DNA of 38,918 bases from Pirellulales bacterium (GTDB taxonomy: Bacteria; Planctomycetota; Planctomycetia; Pirellulales; JAICIG01): assembly GCA_035533075.1 (NCBI GenBank), contig DATLUO010000259.1:1-38918 (forward strand), read 5' to 3'. Positions 14,548-22,753 of this stretch are shown here, in pieces; the stretch's first letter is position 1; each line of letters starts with the position of its first letter. The notes beneath the pieces are model-generated. The model was not told the DNA's origin, ran no database searches, and saw only the letters and a program-made list of their open reading frames with translations. The position numbers and the translations under genes are program-made.

Positions 14548-16788
14548 ATGGCAAACCAGCCTGCGTCACCGTCTGCTTCTCCGCAGGGGACCCTTCCTTT
14601 CACCGGCCGCACCGTAACCGACAGCTTCGTTGTCGTTGCCTTTCTCGTCGGCACCACGGCGTATATCTGGGCATATCTGGCCACGGTCTTGCCCGAATTG
14701 AGAGGCGAAATCAGCCGGGCGGAGTTGCTCCGCTTCCGCGTGTTGTTGCCGGAGCAAGCCGCGGCCTGCTGGTTCGGGCACAGCCCTTCCTTCGCGGCGA
14801 TCGACCGGTTGCCCGTGCTGGCACTGGCCGCCGCCATCGTCGCCTTCGGCTGGCTGATCGGCCGACGGTTGCTCGCCGCATTGTTCGGGCGTGCCAAGAA
14901 GGAATCTGCGCGGCAGTCGGAGGCTGGCACATTCACGGCGCTGGAGCGGTTCATCTTTTCCTGCGGCGTGGGGTTGAATGTGCTTTCGCTGTATGTTTTG
15001 GCCGTGGGCTTGATGGGCGGATTAACGCGATGGTCTTTCATTCTTCCCGCGGTGGCAATCGCGGGCGTTTCGGCCTGGATCGCCTGGCGTCGACCCGCCG
15101 TCGAGGCGTCGCACCGCCCCGTGCCGCCGCGCGACGAAGGCATCGATGCTCGGTGGCTGTGGCTGGCGGTGCCATTCGCGACCGTGATCTTCTTGGGCGG
15201 CATGCTTCCGCCGCTGGACTTTGACGTCCGCGAGTATCACCTGGAGGCGCCCAAGGAGTTCTTTCAACAAGGCGCAGTCCGCTTCTTGCCGCATAACGTT
15301 TATGGCAACATGCCGCTGGGAAGCGAGATGTTCAGCCTGCTCGCCATGGTGCTGGTCGACGACTGGTGGCTCGGCGCGCTCGTCGGCAAGACCGTCATCG
15401 CCGCGTTTGCGCCACTCGCGGCCCTGGCGCTCGTCGCGGCCGGCCGGCGTTTCGCTTCGCCGGGGGCGGGCACCGTCGCCGCAGTGCTCTATCTCTCGGT
15501 GCCCTGGGTCTCGGTGGTGTCAACCAGCGGGCTGGTCGAAGGGGTGCTGGCCTTTTACTTGTTGCTGTCGGTTTACGCGGTTCTGCTCTGGCGGCAGAGA
15601 GAACGGAGTTTGGCAGTCGCCGCGGAAGGTCCGCCCAGCGCCGCGCGAAAATGGGACGCCGGCGACGGGCAACTCGTGCTCGCGGGTTTTTGCTCGGGTG
15701 CGGCCGTGTCGTGCAAGTACCCGGCGATGATCTTTGTGGCGCTACCGCTGGGCCTGTTTATCGCCTGCACGTCTCCAAGGCGTCCGGCAAGGCCCCTGGC
15801 CGTGTTCGTGTTGGCGTTGCTGGCCGGTTGCGGGCTGTGGTTTGCCAAGAATTGGGCATGCACTGGCAATCCCGTCTATCCGCTGCTTTACGACTGGCTG
15901 GGCGGGGCGACGCGCACGCCCGACAACAATGCGCGGTGGCTGCAAGCGCATCTGCCGCATCAATTCACCTGGTCGTCCTTGATCGGCAGCTTGAGCTTGG
16001 TGGTGTTGAAGAGCTCCTGGCTCAGCCCCATCATGGTCCCTTTCGCGGTGTTGGGCTTGCTGGTCCGCCGCTACCGTCGGTTGACGCTGACCTTGGCGGG
16101 TTATTTCGTCTACATGATCGCGACGTGGTGGCTATTTACGCACCGCATCGACCGCTTTTGGGTACCGGTGCTGCCGGTGTTGGCCTTGCTGGCAGGAGTG
16201 GGGGCCGTCTGGTCCACCTCGCTCGCCTGGCGCCGGACGGTGCTGAGCGTGCTTGTCATTGGGCTTTCGATCAGTTTTGTTTACGACACGGCCCAGGAGC
16301 TCACGTACAACGCCTATTTTGTCAGCCTGTCGGACGCGCGGCACGACTTCCGCCGAGTGAACGAATTTCACTCGATCCTGAACGAGCACGTGCCGCCGGG
16401 CTGCACGGTGTTGTCGGTCGGCGAGGCGCAGGTGTTCGACATCGCCGTGCCCGTGCTCTACAACACCGCCTTCGACCAGAGCGTGCTGGCGACGATCTGC
16501 GAAGGACGGAAGCCGCAAGAAATCGACACGGAGTTGACGCGCCGTGGGATCTCGCACATTTACGTGAACTGGTCCGAAATCTTCCGCTATCGCCAGCCGG
16601 GCAATTACGGCGGAATGCCCGAATTCATCACCCCCGACTGGTTCGCCAGGTTGGTGGACCACGGCGTTTTGGAGACTCCCTGGACGAACCCGCTGCTTCC
16701 CTATCAGGAGATCTATCCGGTGACGGCGGTGTGTGCCGTGGCCCGGCGCGGCCTGGAACCACAGGTCACCACGGTCAAGGCGGAGTAG
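14548..16788 (+). CDS. GT-C type integral membrane glycosyltransferase (ArnT/PMT-like)
   Basis: The 746-residue polytopic protein has about a dozen hydrophobic segments from residue 27 onward and a soluble C-terminal part (about 590-746). The long first extracytoplasmic loop carries LPPLDFDVREYHLEAPKEFF, resembling the acidic motif region of GT-C enzymes that use polyprenyl-phosphate sugars; further features are VYGNMPLGSEMF, SCKYPAMIFVALPLG and NWACTGNPVYPLLYDW. It could add sugars to lipid-linked glycan or protein on the outer face of the membrane; a Wzy-like role cannot be excluded. GGAGG (14535-14539) lies 8 nt before ATG 14548, fixing the start. It is the last gene of the polysaccharide block and is followed by copy 2 of the long-inverted-repeat element. 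Confidence 0.78.
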   Translation: MANQPASPSASPQGTLPFTGRTVTDSFVVVAFLVGTTAYIWAYLATVLPELRGEISRAELLRFRVLLPEQAAACWFGHSPSFAAIDRLPVLALAAAIVAFGWLIGRRLLAALFGRAKKESARQSEAGTFTALERFIFSCGVGLNVLSLYVLAVGLMGGLTRWSFILPAVAIAGVSAWIAWRRPAVEASHRPVPPRDEGIDARWLWLAVPFATVIFLGGMLPPLDFDVREYHLEAPKEFFQQGAVRFLPHNVYGNMPLGSEMFSLLAMVLVDDWWLGALVGKTVIAAFAPLAALALVAAGRRFASPGAGTVAAVLYLSVPWVSVVSTSGLVEGVLAFYLLLSVYAVLLWRQRERSLAVAAEGPPSAARKWDAGDGQLVLAGFCSGAAVSCKYPAMIFVALPLGLFIACTSPRRPARPLAVFVLALLAGCGLWFAKNWACTGNPVYPLLYDWLGGATRTPDNNARWLQAHLPHQFTWSSLIGSLSLVVLKSSWLSPIMVPFAVLGLLVRRYRRLTLTLAGYFVYMIATWWLFTHRIDRFWVPVLPVLALLAGVGAVWSTSLAWRRTVLSVLVIGLSISFVYDTAQELTYNAYFVSLSDARHDFRRVNEFHSILNEHVPPGCTVLSVGEAQVFDIAVPVLYNTAFDQSVLATICEGRKPQEIDTELTRRGISHIYVNWSEIFRYRQPGNYGGMPEFITPDWFARLVDHGVLETPWTNPLLPYQEIYPVTAVCAVARRGLEPQVTTVKAE

Positions 16789-16818
16789 GCCGGAGGAGGT
16801 GCCAGTCAAGTCGCCCGT

Positions 16819-17051
16819 TATACTTCTCGCGGCCGAGAATGAGGCGTTTTGCCACGAGGAAAAGCGGTGGCTGGGGCAGAGCTTGGCCAAATAGCGGCTG
16901 GCGCCTTCTACAGCGTGACGGCCAAGCGATGCCCCGGTGCGTCGAACCGGGGCATCGCCTGGCCGCCGAGATGAACGGAGTGCCAGCCTCCACTTGGCCA
17001 GGCTCTGCCCCAGCCACCGCCGACGTCTCATTCTCGGCCGCGTGCAGTATA
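16819..17051. mobile_element. Long-inverted-repeat (MITE-like) element, copy 2
   Basis: This 233-bp copy begins TATACTTCTCGCGGCCG and ends CGGCCGCGTGCAGTATA. Its left arm matches the reverse complement of the right arm of copy 1 (7283-7511), and its right arm matches the reverse complement of the left arm of copy 1, so the two lie in opposite orientation. The central 13-nt loop (16936-16948, GGTGCGTCGAACC) nevertheless reads the same way as in copy 1. No open frame of its own is convincing. Confidence 0.85.
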
Positions 17052-17100
17052 GCGAGTTGTCGGCCCTGTTGGATCCGGCCACCCCGCGGGCCGATTATCT

Positions 17101-17128
17101 TTGCACGCCGTGGCGGGCGACGTACAAT
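17101..17128 (+). promoter_or_regulatory. Putative sigma-70 promoter for the adaptor-permease operon
   Basis: TTGCAC (17101-17106), a 16-bp spacer and TACAAT (17123-17128) form a good housekeeping promoter about 95 bp before the ATG at 17224. It lies just beyond the repeat element at 16819-17051. The match to consensus is by eye. Confidence 0.55.
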
Positions 17129-17223
17129 CAAAACCAGGGTGCGAAGCGCGCCGCCGGCGGGTTTCGGCTTCCAGTCGCACTCCGCCGCCTGCGGCGAACG
17201 GTGTTATCTCGAGAGATGCTGTG

Positions 17224-18819
17224 ATGGCCCCGATCAAACACGTGCAGTCGAAGCCAGCAACGCGTGAGCGCGCTCGCCGGGGCCCGGCGCTGATCGTTGC
17301 GGCTGCCGTGACGGTTGTCGCCGTCGGGGGATGGTTGATTCGCGGCGCGCTGGGGCCGGCCTCCCACGCCGAGCTGATCGTCGAGCGCGCCAAAATCGGC
17401 GCCTTCGTTCACGACGTTGTGGAGCGCGGCGAAGTCGAGAGTTCCGCCAACGTGAACGTCGTTTGCGAAGTGCAGTCGCAGAACTCCGAGGGGGTGCGGA
17501 TTATCGAAATCGTACCCGAGGGATCGCTCGTCAAAGCGGGCGACTTCCTCGTGAAACTGGACGACGCCTTGCTCCGCACCGAACGGGCCAAGCAGGTCAT
17601 CGCAGTCAACACCAGCGAGGCCGCGTTGGCCAAGGCCCAGAACGACCTGGACGCGTTTCGCATCGCCGAGCAGGAATTTGAGATGGGCACCTTCAAGCAG
17701 GAAGAAGCGAAACTCGAAAGCGAGCTGTTCTTGGCGAAGGAAAACTCCAACCGCGCCGACGCTTCGTTGATCTACAGCAAGCGGATGTGGTCGCGCGGCT
17801 ACATCAACCGCGTCAAGGTGGAGTCCGACGAGTTCGCCGTCGACCGCTACCGGAAGGAACTCGAGGTGGCCGAAATCAAGCTCGACGTGCTCCGCAACTA
17901 CACCAAGGCCAAGACCATGAAGAAGCACGAAACCGATATCAAAACGGCCGAGGCCGCGGTCAACTCCGAAGGGGCCAAGCATCAGGTCGAACTGGAGAAA
18001 TTGGCCCAGATCGAAGGGCAGCTTGAAAAGTGCCTGATCAAGGCGCCCATCGATGGGCAGGTCGTCTATGCCGAAATGGAACGCTGGCGGTCCAATGGCG
18101 ACGACGCGATCCGTCCGGGAACGCGCATCCGCGAGCAGCAGGTCATCATCCGCCTGCCCGACCCAAAAAAGATGCAGGTCAAGGCCCGCATCAGCGAGGC
18201 GCGGGTCGATCGCGTCAAGGCCGACATGATGGTGAAGATCGATCTCGACGCCCTGCCGGGCCTCGAGTTGCAGGGCCGGGTGAAAAAGGTCAATCCGTAT
18301 CCGAGCAACGACAACTGGTTCAATTCCAACGTCAAGGAATACGCCACCTTCATCGAGATTCTCAACCCGCCCCAGGCCCTGCGGCCAGGCATGTCGGCGC
18401 ACGTGGCCATCCGCGTCGAGACCAAGGCCGATGTGTTGCAGGTGCCGGTGCAGGCGGTGGTGGAGCGCGGCAAGAAGTTCTATTGCCTGGTGCGCGGTCC
18501 ACGGGCGAAGCTTGCCGCGCGTGAGGTACTGATCGGTTCGAGCAACGACAAATTCCTGGTGGTCCGCGAGGGGCTGGCCGAAGGCCAAGAGGTGGTGATG
18601 AACCCGCGGGCGCATCTGCAGGACGTCGGACTGCCGGCGGTCGACGCCGACGCGCCCAAAGTCGCCTCGCACGACAAGCCGACCGCGACCGGCGGGCCTC
18701 CGCAATCGGCCGCCGGAGCGGACGCCAATGCCGCCGCCAGGCCCGTCGCCAAGGCGACGGCAAAGCCGGCAACCGAGGCCGGCTCTTCGCAGTCTGCCGC
18801 ATCAGGACCGGGCGGATGA
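17224..18819 (+). CDS. HlyD/MacA-type periplasmic adaptor protein
   Basis: This 531-residue membrane-fusion protein would link an inner-membrane ABC permease to outer-envelope partners. A single membrane anchor lies at about residues 21-40 (ALIVAAAVTVVAVGGWLI). The two lipoyl halves (VEIVPEG-like IEIVPEGSLVKAGDFLVKLD and CLIKAPIDGQVVY) flank a long coiled-coil hairpin of about residues 115-270. Beta-barrel and membrane-proximal parts follow (VKARISEARVDRVK, LRPGMSAHVAI, VPVQAVVERG). The last 60 residues are a low-complexity Ala/Pro/Lys tail unusual for the family. ATG 17224 is preferred over an upstream frame from 17101 that runs through non-coding DNA; GTG 17221 is an alternative. The stop overlaps the permease start as ATGA. 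Confidence 0.88.
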   Translation: MAPIKHVQSKPATRERARRGPALIVAAAVTVVAVGGWLIRGALGPASHAELIVERAKIGAFVHDVVERGEVESSANVNVVCEVQSQNSEGVRIIEIVPEGSLVKAGDFLVKLDDALLRTERAKQVIAVNTSEAALAKAQNDLDAFRIAEQEFEMGTFKQEEAKLESELFLAKENSNRADASLIYSKRMWSRGYINRVKVESDEFAVDRYRKELEVAEIKLDVLRNYTKAKTMKKHETDIKTAEAAVNSEGAKHQVELEKLAQIEGQLEKCLIKAPIDGQVVYAEMERWRSNGDDAIRPGTRIREQQVIIRLPDPKKMQVKARISEARVDRVKADMMVKIDLDALPGLELQGRVKKVNPYPSNDNWFNSNVKEYATFIEILNPPQALRPGMSAHVAIRVETKADVLQVPVQAVVERGKKFYCLVRGPRAKLAAREVLIGSSNDKFLVVREGLAEGQEVVMNPRAHLQDVGLPAVDADAPKVASHDKPTATGGPPQSAAGADANAAARPVAKATAKPATEAGSSQSAASGPGG

Positions 18820-20141
18820 ACGTCTTCTGGCTGCGCACCTGGTCGTTAGGGGTCAAGAACCTGCTCTTGCACCCCTTGCGGTCGCTGCTCACTGTGGTGG
18901 GCATGTTCATCGGCGTGGCCAGCGTGATCTGGCTGTTGGCCATCGGCAACGGCATCAGCGTCGCCGTGCAGAAACAGATCGAGGGGTTGGGCGCCGAGAA
19001 CATCATTGTTCGCTCGATCAAACCGCCCAGCGAGACGCTGGCCGGCCGCGACGGCCCGGTGCCCTACGGCCTGACGCGCGACGACTTCGCCCGGCTGAGC
19101 GAAACGATCCCCACCGTCGATCGTGCCGTCCCCGTCCGCGAGTTGCGTCGCGAATTTCGTTACGTCGATCGGCTGATCGACGGGCGGCTGGTCGGCTGCA
19201 CCCCCGAGTATGTCGAGGCAACCAAGCTCGACGTCGAGCGGGGCCGCTTTCTGAGCGACGCCGACTTGCAAGACCACGCCAATGTTTGCGTACTGGCCGC
19301 GGGCACGGCCACCCGACTCTTTCCGTTTGAGGATCCCTTGGGTCGCTCGATCAAGGTCGAGAAGGACTACTACGTGGTGATCGGCGTAACCGAAGACCGC
19401 GCTCCTTCGGCCGGCATCGGCGGCTCGCTCGACTCGCAGGATTATTCCCACGACGTCTATATTCCCATCAGCGCGCTTTGGCTGCGGATCGGCGATCTGG
19501 TGATCACGATGCGCAATGCGTCGTTCGAGGGAGAAATCGTCCAGCTCAGCCAGATCACCTTGCAGGTCGACGAGGTCGAGCACGTGCTGCTCACCGCCGA
19601 GATCGTCAAGAACACGCTGGCCGACTACCATCAGGCGCCCGACTATGGAGTGACGGTGCCGCTGGAATTGCTGGAACAGGCCAAGACCACGCAGTTGATG
19701 TTCATTCTGTTTTTGGGCCTGATCGCGGCGATCTCGCTCTTGGTGGGCGGCATCGGCATCATGAACATCATGTTGGCCACCGTGACCGAGCGGACGCGAG
19801 AGATCGGCATCCGCCGCGCGCTGGGCGCCAAGCAGAGCGACATCGCCCGGCAATTCCTGATGGAAACGGTGGTGTTGTCGGTGGTGGGGGGCATCACGGG
19901 CATCGTGGGGGGTCTGACGTGCAAACCGGCGACGCGGCTGTTGCGTCGCGCCCTGGTCGAGTTGTTTCCCAGTGCCATGCGCAACCTGCCCGACGTGGTG
20001 CGCGAGCTGGAGCCGGCCGTGGTGAACTGGTCGATTCCACTGGCGTTTGGCATCGCGGTGGCGGTCGGGATCGTCTTTGGACTTTACCCGGCCCGTCGGG
20101 CCGCGGCGCTCGACCCGATCGAAGCGCTGCGCCACGAATGA
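18816..20141 (+). CDS. MacB/FtsX-type ABC transporter permease
   Basis: The 441-residue permease has the MacB layout: an N-terminal membrane helix (LLTVVGMFIGVASVIWLLAI), a large periplasmic MacB core domain (about residues 45-290), and three C-terminal helices with the FtsX domain (FILFLGLIAAISLLVGGIGI, then TERTREIGIRRALGAKQSDI, and the final VGIVFGLYPARRAAALDPIE). Such proteins act mechanically with an adaptor and an ATPase to move lipoproteins, peptides or small molecules across the envelope. It overlaps the adaptor gene by 4 nt (ATGA). The ATPase subunit is not fused and not encoded anywhere in the window; it may be elsewhere or lost. Confidence 0.92.
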   Translation: MNVFWLRTWSLGVKNLLLHPLRSLLTVVGMFIGVASVIWLLAIGNGISVAVQKQIEGLGAENIIVRSIKPPSETLAGRDGPVPYGLTRDDFARLSETIPTVDRAVPVRELRREFRYVDRLIDGRLVGCTPEYVEATKLDVERGRFLSDADLQDHANVCVLAAGTATRLFPFEDPLGRSIKVEKDYYVVIGVTEDRAPSAGIGGSLDSQDYSHDVYIPISALWLRIGDLVITMRNASFEGEIVQLSQITLQVDEVEHVLLTAEIVKNTLADYHQAPDYGVTVPLELLEQAKTTQLMFILFLGLIAAISLLVGGIGIMNIMLATVTERTREIGIRRALGAKQSDIARQFLMETVVLSVVGGITGIVGGLTCKPATRLLRRALVELFPSAMRNLPDVVRELEPAVVNWSIPLAFGIAVAVGIVFGLYPARRAAALDPIEALRHE

Positions 20142-20323
20142 GCGCGGGCGAAGATAGTGGGAGAGCGGATGAATCAGGGTGGTTCGGTGCGCTATTCAAG
20201 TCATTTGGGGTGCGCGGTATTCCGCAGTCGGCGCTGCTGGACCGGCAGGGAAGGGTCGTCTATTTGGGCAACCTGACCGAGGCCATCACGCGGTTGGATC
20301 AGGTGCTTCAAGAGTCACCCTAG
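20138..20323 (+). pseudogene. Thioredoxin-fold protein, C-terminal fragment (61 aa)
   Basis: The frame starts at ATG 20138, overlapping the permease stop as ATGA, and ends at TAG 20323. Residues 20-60 (FKSFGVRGIPQSALLDRQGR, then VVYLGNLTEAITRLDQVLQE) match the cis-proline half of TlpA/AhpC-type thioredoxin folds. The N-terminal half with the CxxC active site is absent. The first 12 residues (MSAGEDSGRADE) do not look like this fold and may be the start of a different, lost gene such as the missing ATPase. The arrangement fits a deletion that joined an operon-internal start codon to a thioredoxin tail. A translated stub remains possible. Confidence 0.6.
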
Positions 20324-20331
20324 TCGCGGCC

Positions 20332-20464
20332 GTAGCCCGCTTGCTCCGCAAGCGGAACGGTGTATGATGACCGAAAATCGCAGCCATCTCGCCTGGATCT
20401 CGCCTGCGAACGGCAGATCCGCCCGCCGGGCAACGCCGATCCGCTTGCGGAGCAAGCGGGCTAC
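20332..20464. repeat. Palindromic element (family 3) with perfect 25-nt inverted ends
   Basis: The left end at 20332-20356 starts GTAGCCCGCTTGCTCCGC and the right end at 20440-20464 finishes GCGGAGCAAGCGGGCTAC; all 25 positions pair. Each end also contains its own small hairpin (GCTTGC-TCC-GCAAGC). The 83-bp middle has no clear coding content. Sequence is unrelated to families 1 and 2, although the GTAG...CTAC edges recall family 1. Confidence 0.92.
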
Positions 20465-20576
20465 GGAGGACAATCGCGCCCACTTTCCAGCGATGGGCTC
20501 GTCCGCTACGATCAAACGCAATTCACCTCGAAGCAGTACGGCCAACCAACTCCGCGGCCCAGCCGCAAAAAGAATC

Positions 20577-21152
20577 ATGGGCAACTTCTACGTGAACCAT
20601 ACGTTGCGAGGCCCCAGTCAGCAGGCGGTCGGCGAAGCCTTGCTCGGCCGCTCGGCCGTCGTCACGCCGATGCGCGATGGCTGCGTCGTCGTCTTCGATG
20701 AGCAGTCGGACGACCAGGACCCGGACGCCATCTCCCGCCTGGGCGAGCGTCTGTCGCGCCAGTTCGATTGTCCGGTCCTGGCCGTGCTCAACCACGACGA
20801 CGACATCCTCTGGTATCAACTCTACGTGGGTGGCGAACTGATCGACGAATACAATTCCTGCCCGGACTATTTCGAAGCCGACGAGTCTTTCGATGGCGAC
20901 GAGCCTGGCGGGCCGTCGGGGGGCGACGCCGAAAAGCTCTGCCGCGCATTCGGCGCGGGCAACGTTGCGGCCGTCGAAAAAGTGCTTCGCAGCTCGGGCG
21001 ACGACAGCTACGTGTTCGCGGTCGAACGACACCAGGACCTGGTTCAGGCTCTGGGAATTCCGTCGTTTGGCGTGGGCGCCGGCTATCGAAATATCATGAA
21101 TGGCGAGTCGCCCGACGGTCTCGCTGCGAAAGACCTGCTGAAGGTTACGTGA
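20577..21152 (+). CDS. Conserved-looking cytoplasmic protein of unknown function (191 aa)
   Basis: The protein starts MGNFYVNHTLRGPSQQAVGE, then has a compact acidic domain (CVVVFDEQSDDQDPDAISRL, LSRQFDCPVLAVLNHDDDIL, WYQLYVGGELIDEYNSCPDYF) and ends with a helical part. No signal peptide or membrane segment is visible. I recognise the style from other planctomycete genomes but cannot give a named function. ATG 20577 is preferred; the frame extends up to 20364 through the family 3 repeat, giving an unnatural basic extension. No strong RBS is visible. Confidence 0.75.
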   Translation: MGNFYVNHTLRGPSQQAVGEALLGRSAVVTPMRDGCVVVFDEQSDDQDPDAISRLGERLSRQFDCPVLAVLNHDDDILWYQLYVGGELIDEYNSCPDYFEADESFDGDEPGGPSGGDAEKLCRAFGAGNVAAVEKVLRSSGDDSYVFAVERHQDLVQALGIPSFGVGAGYRNIMNGESPDGLAAKDLLKVT

Positions 21153-21164
21153 GCGGTCGCAGCC

Positions 21165-21793
21165 TTACTGGCCGACCAGAATCAGCCGCTTGCCGTCGGG
21201 CGTCCAGCAGGGATCTTCGTTGTGCGTTTGCGGGTTCTGTCCGCGCACCCGTTCCGGCGGAGCGAGGGTGTTCGGATCGAGTTCAAACAACTGCGTCACG
21301 CGGCGCGGCCCGTGCGGCATGCAGAACACCAGTCGGCTCGTGCGGCATGCAGAACACCAGTCGGCTCTCGTAAGGGTGCCAGGCGAACTTGGGAGACAGG
21401 TTCGTGCCGGAATAGCGGACTCGAATTCGTCGCTCGGCTCCGCCGGCATCGACCAAGACCAACTGCTCCTGCCCCTGCAGACTGATGCCCTTGAAGCAGA
21501 TCTGCTTGCTGTCGGGTGACCAGCAGCCAACACACGTACTCGCCTCGCGCCGCCGACATCCCCAGCACCGTGGACTCGACCCAATTACCCGAGTGCCGCC
21601 GTTCGATCACGGTCATCCGCAGCCGCCGCGCGTAGGCCGCAAGCATCGCCGGCGTGGCGTCGGTCGAGCCGTCGTCGACCGCAATCACTTCGATCGTGCC
21701 GTCGTCTTGCCGGGCAACGCTTTCCAGAGCCTGGTCGACGAAGCCCGCGCGATTGAAGGTCGGCATGATGACGGAAAGCCACGGGCGTGTCAT
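21165..21793 (-). pseudogene. Chimeric pseudogene: GT2 glycosyltransferase head and PD40 propeller tail
   Basis: On the minus strand, ATG 21793 begins a family 2 glycosyltransferase: WLSVIMPTFNRAGFVDQALE, EVIAVDDGSTDATPAMLAAY, and GMSAARGEYVCW. At about 21525 the sequence becomes another protein in a different frame: CWSPDSKQICFKGISLQGQE, AGGAERRIRVRYSGTNLSPK, AWHPYESRLVFCMPH, a TolB/PD40-like beta-propeller. This frame is broken again at a 28-bp tandem duplication (21312-21367) and resumes as FCMPHGPRRVTQLFELDPNT, ending DGKRLILVGQ at 21165. The first junction falls in a shared TGTGTTGG-like stretch and looks like a deletion between two minus-strand genes. Neither product is functional. Confidence 0.72.
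21312..21367. repeat. 28-bp perfect tandem duplication
   Basis: The unit beginning GTGCGGCATGCAGAACACC occurs twice head to tail (21312-21339 and 21340-21367). Since 28 is not a multiple of three, it shifts the reading frame of the PD40 remnant on the minus strand. Removing one copy restores a continuous propeller sequence from about 21525 to the stop at 21165, which shows the duplication is the cause of this break. Confidence 0.95.
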
Positions 21794-21831
21794 GACTCAA
21801 TCGCTGATGCTCGAGAAATTCCGGAAGCATT

Positions 21832-22338
21832 TCATTCTGCCGCGTCCTCCGGCAAAAAAATGCCGTGTCGCGTGGCCGTGTACGGAGCGTCGACCGGATA
21901 ACCTTTTGGCTTCGCCGCTACGTCGATCGACTTCCCGTCAAATTGAGCGAAGAGAGCCGCCGACGTAAGGCGGAAGGTGCCAAACGACCACTGCTTATCT
22001 GAGCATTCCAGCAGCAACCCCATCTCCGGATTTGTGCCATTGGCGAAGACGCCCAGTCGCCAGAGAGTCGCATCGACAACGCCCTTGAGTCCTTCGCCGG
22101 CTTCGCGGCTCTGGTCGTGGTATCGCAACAACGCATGGTCGGAAAACTTCAGTGCCGATTCGTCTTCGATTTCCGACGAACTCACTTGGAAATCGTCGAT
22201 CGCGCCACGCATGATCTCCAACCGCCGGGCGGCGCGCTTCTCGGCCTTGGATGGCTGCGTTTCGTCGTCGGCGCCGAGCGCCGGCAAAAACGAATAGGTT
22301 GTCACGGTCCACACAATCAAACCGAGCATTTTTCTCAT
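21832..22338 (-). CDS. Secreted protein of unknown function (168 aa)
   Basis: A signal peptide is visible (MRKMLGLIVWTVTTYSFLPALGA), followed by a charged helix (PSKAEKRAARRLEIMRGAID) and a mature domain with SALKFSDHALLRYHDQSREA, VVDATLWRLGVFANG and a C-terminal SFGTFRLTSAALFAQ. The pattern of a KAEKRAARR helix, then LLRY...VDATLWRLG recalls a recurrent planctomycete secreted family whose members are, as I recall, longer, so this one may be shortened at the C-terminus. GAGGAAG lies about 8 nt before ATG 22338, supporting the start. No catalytic motif is seen. Confidence 0.72.
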   Translation of the reverse strand: MRKMLGLIVWTVTTYSFLPALGADDETQPSKAEKRAARRLEIMRGAIDDFQVSSSEIEDESALKFSDHALLRYHDQSREAGEGLKGVVDATLWRLGVFANGTNPEMGLLLECSDKQWSFGTFRLTSAALFAQFDGKSIDVAAKPKGYPVDAPYTATRHGIFLPEDAAE

Positions 22339-22753
22339 TTGGCGGCTTCCTCATTTTTTCGACGATCGAATATTGTTAGGTTGTCGCAGGTCGCATCACG
22401 GCCGCTTTCTCCGGGAGCGGGCCGGGCTGAGGACGGCTCGACTTATCGCTGGCTAGGCCGCGTCCGCCAATTGCCAACACAGCCGCGATTGCCAGCAGAT
22501 ATTGATCGGCCATCGACATCCGCGTGCGAGGTTGGCTTTACACTCGTCCGATCCGCAGCCGCGATCGTAAGACATTCCGTCTTTGCCGTCAAGCAGGCGG
22601 CGGTCGCCCGCCAAATAGGGCAGATAGCGTACGATCCTTGATTTCGCGGTGCGAACCAGGAATGATCAGAGGCTCGCACACGTGCGGCTCGCAGCGACCG
22701 TCGCTGCCGTCCACGACGTTGCGCAACCCGCGTCATCAGCTCAGAGATTCGAT
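22339..22753. other. Divergent intergenic stretch, no gene recognised
   Basis: This 415-bp region separates the divergent secreted-protein and MFS genes. Open frames here (for example 22443-22778 minus) have no domain and mixed codon use. A TTGATT (22638-22643) with AATGAT 17 bp further is a weak promoter candidate for the MFS gene. Nothing else was identified. Confidence 0.45.

Noticed and set aside
15366..17267. A 633-codon + frame
   Set aside because: A frame-shifted shadow of the GT-C gene that runs on into the long-inverted-repeat element.
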